Below the pieces are notes generated by a model. The model had not been told where the DNA came from. It searched no databases and saw only the letters and a program-made list of their open reading frames with translations. Positions 17,700 through 25,758 of a DNA stretch of 64,000 bases are shown piece by piece. The stretch comes from Nitratireductor thuwali (GTDB lineage: Bacteria; Pseudomonadota; Alphaproteobacteria; Rhizobiales; Rhizobiaceae): assembly GCF_036621415.1 (NCBI RefSeq), contig NZ_CP030941.1, positions 2,912,001 to 2,976,000 on the forward strand, read 5' to 3'. The translations under genes were made by a program, and so were the position numbers. How positions within the stretch are numbered: the first letter of the stretch is position 1; each line of letters opens with the position of its first letter.

Positions 17700-18759
17700 G
17701 CCCCACTCGCTGCGGTTCTGCTACATCGAGCCCAGAGAAGCCAACCCAGTCAATGGTGCGACCAATATCACGTTCGACCCTTTCGAGAAATTTCCTGACG
17801 CGACTTCCTTCATCAAGAAGACTGTCCTCAGATCCTATGTAATCCATGTGGTTAAGCACAAGCCTCGTCGGCGCGTTGGCCGCCAATGCACGGCGAACGA
17901 GTACTGGATCGAACTTTCCAACGCGCCGCAATTTTCGTGTTACGGTCGTGTATTCCTGAATATCTGAATCCACATCGGCGTTGCGTGCAATTTCTTCCCA
18001 AGTCGTTTCATCGACCAGATGGCCAGAATCTCCTGCAACCCTGATTGGGAAGGATCGGATGACCATCGTTATGTCGTCTACATCCCTGGGGCTCAGGCCG
18101 GATTCAGACAACGCGCCCGCGGCTGTCGTCGCGCGTGAGGTTGCTTTCGGCCAATATCCGCCATCGAGAAGGGAAAGGCCAAAACCCTGTGTGCCTTCGA
18201 TGACAACGCGATGTCCTTTGTCCAAGCGCTCTCGCAACAAACCGGTTGTCTCTCCGCGATGGGTGAACTTGTGTAGTTGCTCACAATGCGCAGCATCCCG
18301 CGATGGAAGCTTCAGGTTGCTAGCCTCGCGCGCGATAGATGCCAGAACGGCGGCGCCGACTCCTGAGCCGGTAGAACCGATTGAACTGGCAAGGTTGGAC
18401 TCTTGCTCCCACTTCTTGTGCTCCGGCAAGATAATCTGTGCGTAAGGGCTGATGAATATTCTGTCATGCGGGTAGTCCAATGCTTCCATTTCCTGAAGCA
18501 GAACATCCGCGTCCAGGTAGGAACCAGCGGGGAAATAAACATCCACATCTCTATCGATGCAGCTTGCTGGCATTTGCCGCAGCGCCCACTTCTTGCCAGA
18601 AAGTTCATAGGCCGTATGTCCGGAGTTCGGGCCGCCCACTCGAATGACGGCTACGGAAGCACTACGAACGCGTTTCTGCTCCCGCCGCACGATCTCTAGC
18701 GCAACCTTTCCTTTTCCTTCCGAGCCAAATTGCCCGCCGATCACGATTGATACCGGCAT
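17683..18759 (-). CDS. Short PurA/PurZ-family adenylosuccinate synthetase homologue
   Basis: The 358-residue protein has the P-loop FGSEGKGK (11-18), the GGPNSGHT loop with catalytic His (48), the STGSGVG loop (129-135), EGTQG (188-192), TSRATTAAG (207-215) and TRKLRRVG (274-281) of adenylosuccinate synthetases. House-keeping PurA is about 430 residues and has GDEGKGK; here the catalytic Asp is Ser13. As I recall, phage PurZ enzymes, which join Asp to dGMP on the way to 2-aminoadenine, are also short and lack this Asp. A perfect AGGAGG precedes the start, which overlaps the upstream gene by 19 bases. It probably makes a succinyl-purine (deoxy)nucleotide, but the substrate is not known. Confidence 0.85.
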   Translation of the reverse strand: MPVSIVIGGQFGSEGKGKVALEIVRREQKRVRSASVAVIRVGGPNSGHTAYELSGKKWALRQMPASCIDRDVDVYFPAGSYLDADVLLQEMEALDYPHDRIFISPYAQIILPEHKKWEQESNLASSIGSTGSGVGAAVLASIAREASNLKLPSRDAAHCEQLHKFTHRGETTGLLRERLDKGHRVVIEGTQGFGLSLLDGGYWPKATSRATTAAGALSESGLSPRDVDDITMVIRSFPIRVAGDSGHLVDETTWEEIARNADVDSDIQEYTTVTRKLRRVGKFDPVLVRRALAANAPTRLVLNHMDYIGSEDSLLDEGSRVRKFLERVERDIGRTIDWVGFSGLDVAEPQRVGHEQEV

Positions 18760-20633
18760 GGCTTCCCTCCTGCGACATGTGAACCCACTGCATCGGCTTT
18801 TTCCATAATTGCCGACATCGCGCCCTCGTTGACGAGGATTTCATGCGCTAGCGATTGAAGTTCGCTGACCCGCCCCTCGACCTCGGAGCGTGTTGCGGTA
18901 TCAAAGTCCACGTCTTGTCCAAGCTTCTGGTAACGCTGCCGCCTGACATCACCATTCGCCATGATGTGAACATGGTGAAAGCGCGCACCGAAACGTTCGA
19001 CCATGAAAGCATGGTCCTCCGGAAAACGCAGGCCATCTACTACGATCTTCACCGCTTCCGAAACACGTCTGATAGTTTGCTCTGCCAGCCAGCGCTGCTT
19101 TCCGGTCTCCTGGATTTCCTGTCCCAGCGCCTGCCGGCTCTCCCGATTGAGCGGGGCACCGCGTTTTTTTAAGATATCGTCTATGACCAAACTAAATCGC
19201 GTGTAGGCGTACCCCTTACATTCCAAGGCTCGCGCAAAAGTGGTTTTGCCGGCCGCGATGGGGCCGCTGACACCGATGACGATCGGTCCCGGTTCCGCTC
19301 TAAGATCAGGAACAATCAACGGTGCTTCATCCTCCGACCCGAGTGCTTCCGAAAGCCCTGCCAGATGGAATGACCCAACCAAGGCAGAAGTTATGGCATC
19401 CAACTCGTCATGGGTGACGTTCTTGTCGATGAAGCCACCTTCGATGCCGAACTCACGCAATCCAAGTTTCAGCCATTCAACGCCACCTCCTTTGCGAGGA
19501 ATGCGCATAATGTCTTGCGCAGCGCCAGGATAGCTTTCGATGACGGGAATACCCTTCTTTCGGAGTACTTTCGCGAGCCTTATGCCTCGTTCAGTAAGTT
19601 TCTGCATGCTTGGCAGCAGGCAAGGATAGACATTGACGCCCCGCCTCTTCAATTCCCTTTCGCATTTCCGCATGATTCCAAAGCGCTCTCGTCCAGGGTC
19701 CGAGTCCTCAACGCTTGTTCTGCCAGACGGAAGGCACAACGGTGAATCAATCGAGACGAGATGCGGCTTGCAGGCTACGGTCTGAGTAAGGATTTCATCA
19801 TCAGTATGGAGAGTCTTTGTGGACGCCCTATTACCTTCCAGCATGCACCAGCCAGAACCGCGCTTCTCTGAACCCGTAAGATCGATCCCGACTATCCGAG
19901 CCGTTGAAGCCGGTCCATCTGACAGCAGTTGATCGAAATCAGGAGCCGCCGATAAATCGTCCCCCGCTGCCTCAAAACTTGGGATCTCAGTCCATCCCGC
20001 GGGGGCAGCCCAGCTTTCAAACTCCACCGGCTCTTCAAAAAGGTCGGGTTCGATCAGGAGCCGGGCGAGCACATGATCGAAGATTGCACCCATGGCCGCG
20101 ATATCAGCGCGGTTATAGCGGATCAGCTTCTCCAATGCTGCCACGTCACCACGCAGATAGCGGTGCCAAAGTAACACCGCAGCGAAGCCGTCGACATCAG
20201 CAATTTCGTCACGCAATCTAAGGTCAAGCACCTTTTCAATCGCCTTTTGCCCTCCGGTCAGGCCGACCCGCCGACAGAGGTACATGAGATCGATGTGAGC
20301 CTCGGGCAGCGTCACATCGGGAAACTCTTTCTGCAGAAAGCGCTGATCAAAGCGAATGCCGTTGAAAGTGACCAAAGCCACCGCATCCTTGGCATCTTCA
20401 ATGAGCCGATGATGGCATTGGCCCTTGACAATCGTAGAAGAGCGCCCAGCGATTGACCATCCAATTACAGTGATCTCGTCATAGTAATGGCTTAGGCCGG
20501 TCGTCTCGATATCGAGGAAGAGCACCCGCTCGGGCAGCGAGCGGCATAACGCCAGTTGCTCTTTGAGCTTAGACGGCAAAGCTCGCGGGTGCTGCCATTT
20601 TGGAGTTTCCTGCGGTTCAAGTAGCAACGTCAT
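18741..20633 (-). CDS. Exonuclease / DUF429 / P-loop kinase-like fusion protein
   Basis: The 630-residue protein joins three modules. Residues 36-190 are a DEDD exonuclease of the YprB-like RNase H fold (LFLDIETTGL with D41 and E43, NGIRFD with D96, RYNRAD with Y173 and D177). Residues 245-425 are a DUF429 RNase H-fold domain (GIDLTG, SIDSPLCLP, a Cys/Glu helix CERELKRRG, YPG, and THDELDAITSAL). Residues 450-610 are a nucleotide-kinase-like P-loop domain (GVSGPIAAGKTT at 454-465, DGLRFPED near 533). It is first of the operon with the PurZ-like and dUTPase-fold genes. Two nuclease folds with a kinase in one chain point to nucleotide salvage or degradation of altered DNA; the real activity is unknown. 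Confidence 0.85.
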   Translation of the reverse strand: MTLLLEPQETPKWQHPRALPSKLKEQLALCRSLPERVLFLDIETTGLSHYYDEITVIGWSIAGRSSTIVKGQCHHRLIEDAKDAVALVTFNGIRFDQRFLQKEFPDVTLPEAHIDLMYLCRRVGLTGGQKAIEKVLDLRLRDEIADVDGFAAVLLWHRYLRGDVAALEKLIRYNRADIAAMGAIFDHVLARLLIEPDLFEEPVEFESWAAPAGWTEIPSFEAAGDDLSAAPDFDQLLSDGPASTARIVGIDLTGSEKRGSGWCMLEGNRASTKTLHTDDEILTQTVACKPHLVSIDSPLCLPSGRTSVEDSDPGRERFGIMRKCERELKRRGVNVYPCLLPSMQKLTERGIRLAKVLRKKGIPVIESYPGAAQDIMRIPRKGGGVEWLKLGLREFGIEGGFIDKNVTHDELDAITSALVGSFHLAGLSEALGSEDEAPLIVPDLRAEPGPIVIGVSGPIAAGKTTFARALECKGYAYTRFSLVIDDILKKRGAPLNRESRQALGQEIQETGKQRWLAEQTIRRVSEAVKIVVDGLRFPEDHAFMVERFGARFHHVHIMANGDVRRQRYQKLGQDVDFDTATRSEVEGRVSELQSLAHEILVNEGAMSAIMEKADAVGSHVAGGKPCRYQS

Positions 20634-20867
20634 GCGTAGCCCCTTACGGCGACATACTTTCCCCGCGCATGCCGTTTTGTTCGGCGCAAATGCGCCGCAC
20701 TCTCCTTCCGGTGCTTGTAGGGCCTATCTGCATCCCTTGAGCCGGAAAATCGCACCGCATTATCCCCATTGAACAAAGTTCGCCTTCGGCCACAGACTAC
20801 CGGGAGCGCACCTCGTTGGCGATGGCTTCCGATTCGTTGTACAAAGAATACTCGACCGCGAAATGAC

Positions 20868-21176
20868 ATGCACGGTGCCGATTTGGGCAGGAAAAAGTCG
20901 GAATACAGCATAGGCAATTTCGACATCACCATTGAGTCGATCATCGATGATGAGTCGCGGCTGCACGACTATGGATTCAGCAGATCGACGTGGCTCCGAG
21001 GTGTGAGGCTTATGAAGCGATTTGGCTCTGAGGAAGCGCTTGAGCTGATGGATCAAAGGGCGGACGGGGCGCTTGAACGGGGCAATCTCGCGCTATGCAA
21101 TAGGTGGCGTGATCTGATGGGTGTTATTCATGCAATAGAAGCGGATGAGCCGCTGCCGTCCGACCGTATTCAGTGA
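20868..21176 (+). CDS. DUF6961-like small hypothetical protein
   Basis: A 102-residue protein whose C-terminal half (SEEALELMDQRADGALERGN then LALCNRWRDLMGVI) resembles the DUF6961-type helical motif common in sphingomonads and other alphaproteobacteria, where it reads roughly A..i..ria.L...gd..g...W..i...i. The ATG at 20868 is my choice; longer forms from 20769 have poor N-terminal sequence. It is divergent from the nuclease fusion gene and shares a 234-base promoter region with it. Function unknown. Confidence 0.55.
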   Translation: MHGADLGRKKSEYSIGNFDITIESIIDDESRLHDYGFSRSTWLRGVRLMKRFGSEEALELMDQRADGALERGNLALCNRWRDLMGVIHAIEADEPLPSDRIQ

Positions 21177-22009
21177 TTGCGGTGCTGGGAACAATCCACG
21201 GCTACGACAGACCAGGAACTTCGCTTTCCTCCCAAGAGCGAGGTGAGGTCTCCGCAAAGAGTCCGAAGCTTATCATCAATTTTCCAGGGCGGATTGCATA
21301 TGACGATGCCACTTCCCGCCAGTATGCCGCCATCTCGCTGATAGGGGCAAAATTCTGCCTGAAGGGCGCTTGAGAAGCCCGCCAAAGCAGCGGCAGATGC
21401 TACTGCCTCACCCGTGGTAGGCTCCTTGATTGGATACCATACCATAAAGATACCAGTCGCCCACTTCTGGAAGCCCTTTTGAAGAGCCCTTTGGATCAGG
21501 TTGATTTCATCTTTTCGTTCGAACGGAGGATCGATAAAGACCACTCCTCTACGCTCTGGCGGAGGTAAGAGCGCGCCGATGGCTTCGTACCCGTCCCTTA
21601 CGTGAACAGAAATGCGACGATCCTTCTGATAGCGGCGCTTCAGTTGCAGTCCGTCCGTCGGATGCAGCTCACACAGAATGAGCCGGTCGCATTCCCGAAG
21701 TGCCAAGCGGGCGAGTTCGGGTGAGCCCGGATATGAAGTGAGTCCATTACCGTTTATCGCATGGAGAGCACTAAAATACATGGATGCGGATGGGAGTGCC
21801 CGTCCGAATATCCGCTCAACCCCAGCAGCTTTTTCGTTCGTTCGCAGTGCCTCATCAGCCGTGAGATCATACAGGCCGATCCCCGCGTGCGTATCGAGTA
21901 TCGCGAATGGCCGCGGTTTCTGCAGGAGTTGTTCCAACACCAGGGTCAATGCGGCGTGCTTGAAAACCTCGGTGTGATTGCCCGCGTGAAATGCGTGTCG
22001 ATAATTCAT
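21170..22009 (-). CDS. rlmJ: 23S rRNA (adenine-2030-N6)-methyltransferase RlmJ
   Basis: The 279-residue protein starts MNYRHAFHAGNHTEVFKH, the invariant RlmJ N-terminus, followed by LDTHAGIGLYDL (SAM-binding) and DPPF (160-163), the catalytic [DN]PP[YF] motif. RlmJ methylates A2030 of 23S rRNA. The length matches the family (about 280). It lies inside the mobile element, beside the integrase, rather than in a core context, so it may be a second copy or a displaced one. Confidence 0.93.
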   Translation of the reverse strand: MNYRHAFHAGNHTEVFKHAALTLVLEQLLQKPRPFAILDTHAGIGLYDLTADEALRTNEKAAGVERIFGRALPSASMYFSALHAINGNGLTSYPGSPELARLALRECDRLILCELHPTDGLQLKRRYQKDRRISVHVRDGYEAIGALLPPPERRGVVFIDPPFERKDEINLIQRALQKGFQKWATGIFMVWYPIKEPTTGEAVASAAALAGFSSALQAEFCPYQRDGGILAGSGIVICNPPWKIDDKLRTLCGDLTSLLGGKRSSWSVVAVDCSQHRNH

Positions 22010-22327
22010 GTTTTCATCTCAAAACTGCCGATCACCAATATCGTTGGCTCGGCCTGTGATGGAGTTGTGTCTTAGCGCGCACTTGTGATCGACGCCACTA
22101 TGAGAGGGGCGATGCTGGGCTCGTCTAGACGCTAGAGACGCATTGATGGCGACTGATCAACATTGAAGGGATACCCGCCAGATCACATCCCGGGATGTCG
22201 CCAAGAACTGGACGATTACGACCAGAAAATTTCCGCGATCGTCGGTCCGTTTTTCAAAGAGGAATCCGCTGCCGACGATTGCACCAACCTGGAGGGCAGC
22301 GCGCGCTGCCTCTGAATGCGCGAAAAG
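22010..22327. other. Intergenic region with a possible gene remnant
   Basis: Between rlmJ and the integrase no complete gene is seen. A plus-strand frame ending at 22315 gives an acidic peptide (ELDDYDQKISAIVGPFFKEE then SAADDCTNLEG) that looks protein-like but has no good start or ribosome site. It may be the tail of a decayed gene. Confidence 0.35.
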
Positions 22328-23515
22328 CTAACGGCCCGCCTTTAATGCGTCTAGCAAATTCCCCCACTCCTGCATCAGCATCACCCGCTGCTCCCAATAG
22401 GTGGCGCGGTTGTAGGTTCGCCGGATGGCGTTCTTATCCTGATGCGCCAGGACCGCCTCAATTACGTCTGGATCGTAGTTGCGGGCGTTGAGGATGGTGC
22501 TGGCGGTCACCCGGAAGCCGTGGGCGGTCACTTCGTCCTTGCTGTACCCCATACGCCGCAACGCGGCATTCATGGCGTTCTCCGAGAGGGGGCGCCTGGT
22601 CGAGCGGATCGAAGGAAAGACCAATCCGCCGTGCTCGGAGAGCGGCCAGACCTCTTCCAAGACCAGAAGTGCCTGCTTGGATAGCGGCACGTCGTGCGGA
22701 GCGCGCATCTTCATGCGCTCGGCCGGAATGCGCCAGACGAACTTCTTTAGGTCGAACTCGTCGCGGGTAGCTCCCCGTACCTCGCCGGGGCGGACGCAGG
22801 TGAGGGCGAGGAACTGGAGAGCGGCTTTGAGGGTCGGCCATCCATCGTAGTCATCGATCGCCACAAGGAGCTGACCGAATTTTCTTTCATCGGTGATAGC
22901 AGCGCGGCCATTAACTTTCGGCGGCTGGAGAGCACCCTGGAGGGCCAGGGTGGGGTCGGTCTCGGCGCGGAGGGTGACAATCGCCAGCCGGAAGACGCTG
23001 CCGATCACGCCGCGCAAGCGCCGCGCCGTCTCTCTTCGGCCGCTCTTTTCGATCTTCTGGAGGAGTTGGAGTATTTCCGCGGGGGTTATCTCTTTGATGG
23101 GACGCTTGGCGAGCGGGCTGGCCAGGTCCTCGAGGAGCCACTTGGTTTTGGTAACGGTGGCCGCCGCCGCCTTCCGTTCCTCCATCCGCCTAACATATTC
23201 CTCGGCGATAAGGCCGAAGGTGGTGCGCGCTTCCGTGATGGCCGCGATCTTCTCCTCCTTGCGCTTTGTGGAGGGGTTGATACCGGCAATAAGGAGCCTC
23301 TTGGCTTCGTCGCGCTTCTCTCTCGCGTCGAGAAGCGACACCAGCGGGTATTTCCCAAAGGAGAGGATATTTTCCTTCTCCAGGTAGCGATAGCGCAGTT
23401 GCCAGAGCTTGGAGCCGCTTTTTTGGACGAGGAGATAGAGCCCGTCGCCGTCGGCGAGACGATACGGCTTGTCCCTGGGTTTGGCGTTCTTGCAGGCGAA
23501 GTCGGAAAGCGGCAT
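22328..23515 (-). CDS. int: P4-type tyrosine integrase
   Basis: The 395-residue protein has the N-terminal DUF4102 arm-binding domain (DGLYLLVQKSGSKLWQLRYR), a core-binding domain (about 98-185) and a catalytic domain with Arg242 (CVRPGE), HGFR (332-335), His358 and the nucleophile Tyr368 (RRTYNRA). It integrates and excises the element at tRNA-Phe, whose 3' end lies 160 bases upstream of its start. I start at MPLSDFACKN (23515), the family start; the open frame continues upstream without a good start. Catalytic residues are intact. Confidence 0.93.
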   Translation of the reverse strand: MPLSDFACKNAKPRDKPYRLADGDGLYLLVQKSGSKLWQLRYRYLEKENILSFGKYPLVSLLDAREKRDEAKRLLIAGINPSTKRKEEKIAAITEARTTFGLIAEEYVRRMEERKAAAATVTKTKWLLEDLASPLAKRPIKEITPAEILQLLQKIEKSGRRETARRLRGVIGSVFRLAIVTLRAETDPTLALQGALQPPKVNGRAAITDERKFGQLLVAIDDYDGWPTLKAALQFLALTCVRPGEVRGATRDEFDLKKFVWRIPAERMKMRAPHDVPLSKQALLVLEEVWPLSEHGGLVFPSIRSTRRPLSENAMNAALRRMGYSKDEVTAHGFRVTASTILNARNYDPDVIEAVLAHQDKNAIRRTYNRATYWEQRVMLMQEWGNLLDALKAGR

Positions 23516-23676
23516 GGGTAACGAGCCTCCGGGGTAATGGGCAATACCCGGATCGTTACCCACAAACTGATGCGTTGCAATGGTACGTGGCGGGGCGCCA
23601 TGAGCAGCCATAACCAGCTAACTCGTTGATTTTTAACCATCTGAGAGACGGTCTGAGAAGCTATGGGAAGGGGCAA

Positions 23677-23752
<76 letters not shown>

Positions 23753-23924
23753 CTTCCATCCGCCATCGGCGGCTGCCGCGGGCGTGAGCTTCGTGGCGGG
23801 GTTGGCTCTCCGTCGCAAGCGCGTGGGTTATAGCATGTGATTTCGCTCTGTCCAGCATCCCCACGCATGATTTCGCGACAGTTTTCCAAATGCCGTTCCG
23901 GCAATGCCGGGCTGGGAGCACGAT

Positions 23925-23964
23925 CCCGAAAAGCGGGCACCGGCTTCTAAAAAGATCATGCTCC
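23925..23964. repeat. Rhizobial-type intergenic palindrome (first)
   Basis: GATCCCGAAAAGCGGGCACC followed by GGCTTC and AAAAGATCATGCTCC matches the familiar rhizobial intergenic palindrome of the form GATCATG...CCGAAAA..GGTTCC..TTTTCGGGATCATGC. It lies in the 363-base gap between tRNA-Phe and the ABC permease, in which no gene is seen. Confidence 0.55.
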
Positions 23965-24077
23965 AGCAAAGGGCTAGGTCGCGATAACGATTAGGGAAAG
24001 CGCCGTCGGCACCTATAGCATTTTGCAGTCTGGTGGAATCACCTGACGTCCGCATAAATGCGGAAAAACAAAGAGAC

Positions 24078-24119
24078 AGAGCGTCTTTTGTGCGTCCGAA
24101 TTGACGAACGGCGCTCTAG
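24078..24119. repeat. Rhizobial-type intergenic palindrome (second)
   Basis: AGAGCGTCTTTTGTGCGTCC pairs with GACGAACGGCGCTCTAG to form a long hairpin of a type scattered through Mesorhizobium-like genomes. It overlaps the permease stop codon (24116-24118) and may help terminate the ABC transporter transcript. Confidence 0.55.
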
Positions 24120-24964
24120 CTGCGCCACGCGAGCAGGCGCTTTTCGGCTCTTCCGATAAGCCAGGCTATGATGAGGCCGAGCACCGACAGGATGGCGACG
24201 CCGGCAATCAGCTGGTCGAGCGCGAAGAGCGCGCCGGCCATGAGGATATAGGCGCCGATGCCGAATTCGGCGCCGATCATTTCGGCCGCCACCAGCAGCA
24301 CGATGGCGATGGAGGCCGAAATGCGGAAGCCGGACAGGATGGCCGGCATCGCCCCCGGCACGATAATCTTCCGCACGATGGAAAGCCAGGAAAGCCCGAA
24401 GGACTGGCCCATGCGGATCAGGTTGCGGTCCACATTGTCGACGCCGCCATAGGTGGCGATGACGGTGGGAAAGAAGGTGCCGAACAGGATGGTCGCCACT
24501 TTCGAGCCTTCGCCGATGCCGAACCAGATGATGAAAAGCGGCAGAAGCGCGATCTTCGGGATCGGAAAGAGCGCCGAGACGAGCGGCAGAAGGCCGGCGC
24601 GGGCGAGCGAGAACAGGCCGATCAGAAGCCCGAAAGCGATGCCCAGCAGGCTGCCCAGCGTCCAGCCGACGATGAGGCGGTAAAGGCTTGCCCCCAGATG
24701 CTTCCACAGCATGCCGGTGGCGATGAGGTCGCCCAGCGCCGCCAGCGCCTCGGAGGGGGCGGGCAGGGCGATGGGGCTGATGAAGCCGGAGCGCGCGCCC
24801 AATTCCCACAGCGCGATGATGGCCAGGAAGACGATGGGTGCGACCGGGCCCAGCGGCCGGTGCTTGAAGCCGCCGCCGCGAAACGGCACCGGACGCAGTT
24901 CCTCGCCGCTGCCGGCGCCCGCCGCGCCGGTTCTGCCCGGCCGCGTGGTTGCTTCATGGGACAT
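24116..24964 (-). CDS. ABC transporter permease (SsuC/TauC family)
   Basis: The 282-residue protein has six to seven membrane helices and the BPD permease loop GSKVATILFGTFFPTVIATY. It matches permeases of nitrate/sulfonate/taurine-type importers. The ATG at 24964 (MSHEATTRPG) is preferred to an in-frame TTG two codons upstream; GGGAGA precedes it. It overlaps the ATPase gene by 11 bases and is last of a three-gene operon. Confidence 0.9.
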   Translation of the reverse strand: MSHEATTRPGRTGAAGAGSGEELRPVPFRGGGFKHRPLGPVAPIVFLAIIALWELGARSGFISPIALPAPSEALAALGDLIATGMLWKHLGASLYRLIVGWTLGSLLGIAFGLLIGLFSLARAGLLPLVSALFPIPKIALLPLFIIWFGIGEGSKVATILFGTFFPTVIATYGGVDNVDRNLIRMGQSFGLSWLSIVRKIIVPGAMPAILSGFRISASIAIVLLVAAEMIGAEFGIGAYILMAGALFALDQLIAGVAILSVLGLIIAWLIGRAEKRLLAWRS

Positions 24965-25724
24965 CGGCAATCTCCCGGTCCGCCTCGCGTGCTTCCTCGC
25001 GCATGATCTCCCACACGCGCCGCTGAAGCCTTTCCAGCTCGGCCAGCCGCTCGGCGCGCTGGTCGATCGGCATGTCGATCTCGACCACTTCGCGGATGCG
25101 CCCGGGCCGGCGCGAAAGCACGATGATCCGGCTTCCCAGCCGCACCGCCTCGTTCAGATTATGGGTGACGTAGCAGGCGGAAAAGCGCTCGCGCTGCCAC
25201 AGCGCCACCAGATCGTCCATCAGCAGTTCGCGCGTCTGGCTGTCGAGCGCCGACAGCGGCTCGTCCATCAGCATGATGGCCGGCTTCACGGCCAGCGCGC
25301 GGGCGATTGCCACGCGCTGCTTCATGCCGCCGGAAAGCTGCCGGGGAAGCGCCCTTGCGAAGTCCGAAAGATTGGTGCGCGCCAGGACATCGGCGACGAT
25401 GGCGCGCGCTTCCGCCCCCCTGATCCCGTGGTCTTCCAGCACCAGGCTGACATTGCCGGCCACCGACCGCCAGGGCAGCAGAGCGAAGTCCTGGAAGATG
25501 TAGGTCAGCGGGTTGAGCGAGCCTTCAGGCGCCGCGCCCGCCACCAGCACCTCGCCGCTGTCCGGCCGCTCCAGCCCTCCGGCGATGCGCAGGAAGGTGG
25601 ATTTCCCGCAGCCCGAAGGGCCGACAACGCAGACGATCTCGCCGGCGCCGATAGCGAAGGAGATGTCCTCCAGCACCGCCGTGCCACCATAGTGGTGGGT
25701 GATGTTGCGGGCGATCAGCTGCAT
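24954..25724 (-). CDS. ABC transporter ATP-binding protein (SsuB/TauB family)
   Basis: The 256-residue protein shows Walker A GPSGCGKST (about 35-43), the signature LSGGMKQRVAIARAL and Walker B MLMDEPLSALD. It is the energy-coupling subunit for the adjacent permease and substrate-binding protein. The length and motif order are normal. It sits between the binding protein (34 bases upstream) and the permease (11-base overlap). Confidence 0.93.
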   Translation of the reverse strand: MQLIARNITHHYGGTAVLEDISFAIGAGEIVCVVGPSGCGKSTFLRIAGGLERPDSGEVLVAGAAPEGSLNPLTYIFQDFALLPWRSVAGNVSLVLEDHGIRGAEARAIVADVLARTNLSDFARALPRQLSGGMKQRVAIARALAVKPAIMLMDEPLSALDSQTRELLMDDLVALWQRERFSACYVTHNLNEAVRLGSRIIVLSRRPGRIREVVEIDMPIDQRAERLAELERLQRRVWEIMREEAREADREIADVP

Positions 25725-25758
25725 TGCGATTGCCTGAATGTGTGGGGCAAAGTCGCGG

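Larger units (their letters stand above)
3331..23676. mobile_element. Integrative mobilizable element in tRNA-Phe, about 20.3 kb
   Basis: The element is bounded by the tRNA-Phe(GAA) 3' end and its degenerate copy near 3331. It carries a P4-type tyrosine integrase next to the tRNA, an AlpA-type regulator at the far end, a TraA relaxase with a candidate oriT, traC and traD. No mating-pair-formation genes or TraG coupling protein are present, so transfer would need a helper conjugation system. Cargo is a type I restriction-modification operon, an unusual nuclease/PurZ-like/dUTPase-fold operon, rlmJ and a DUF6961-like gene. Exact ends are inferred from the repeat pair. Confidence 0.65.
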
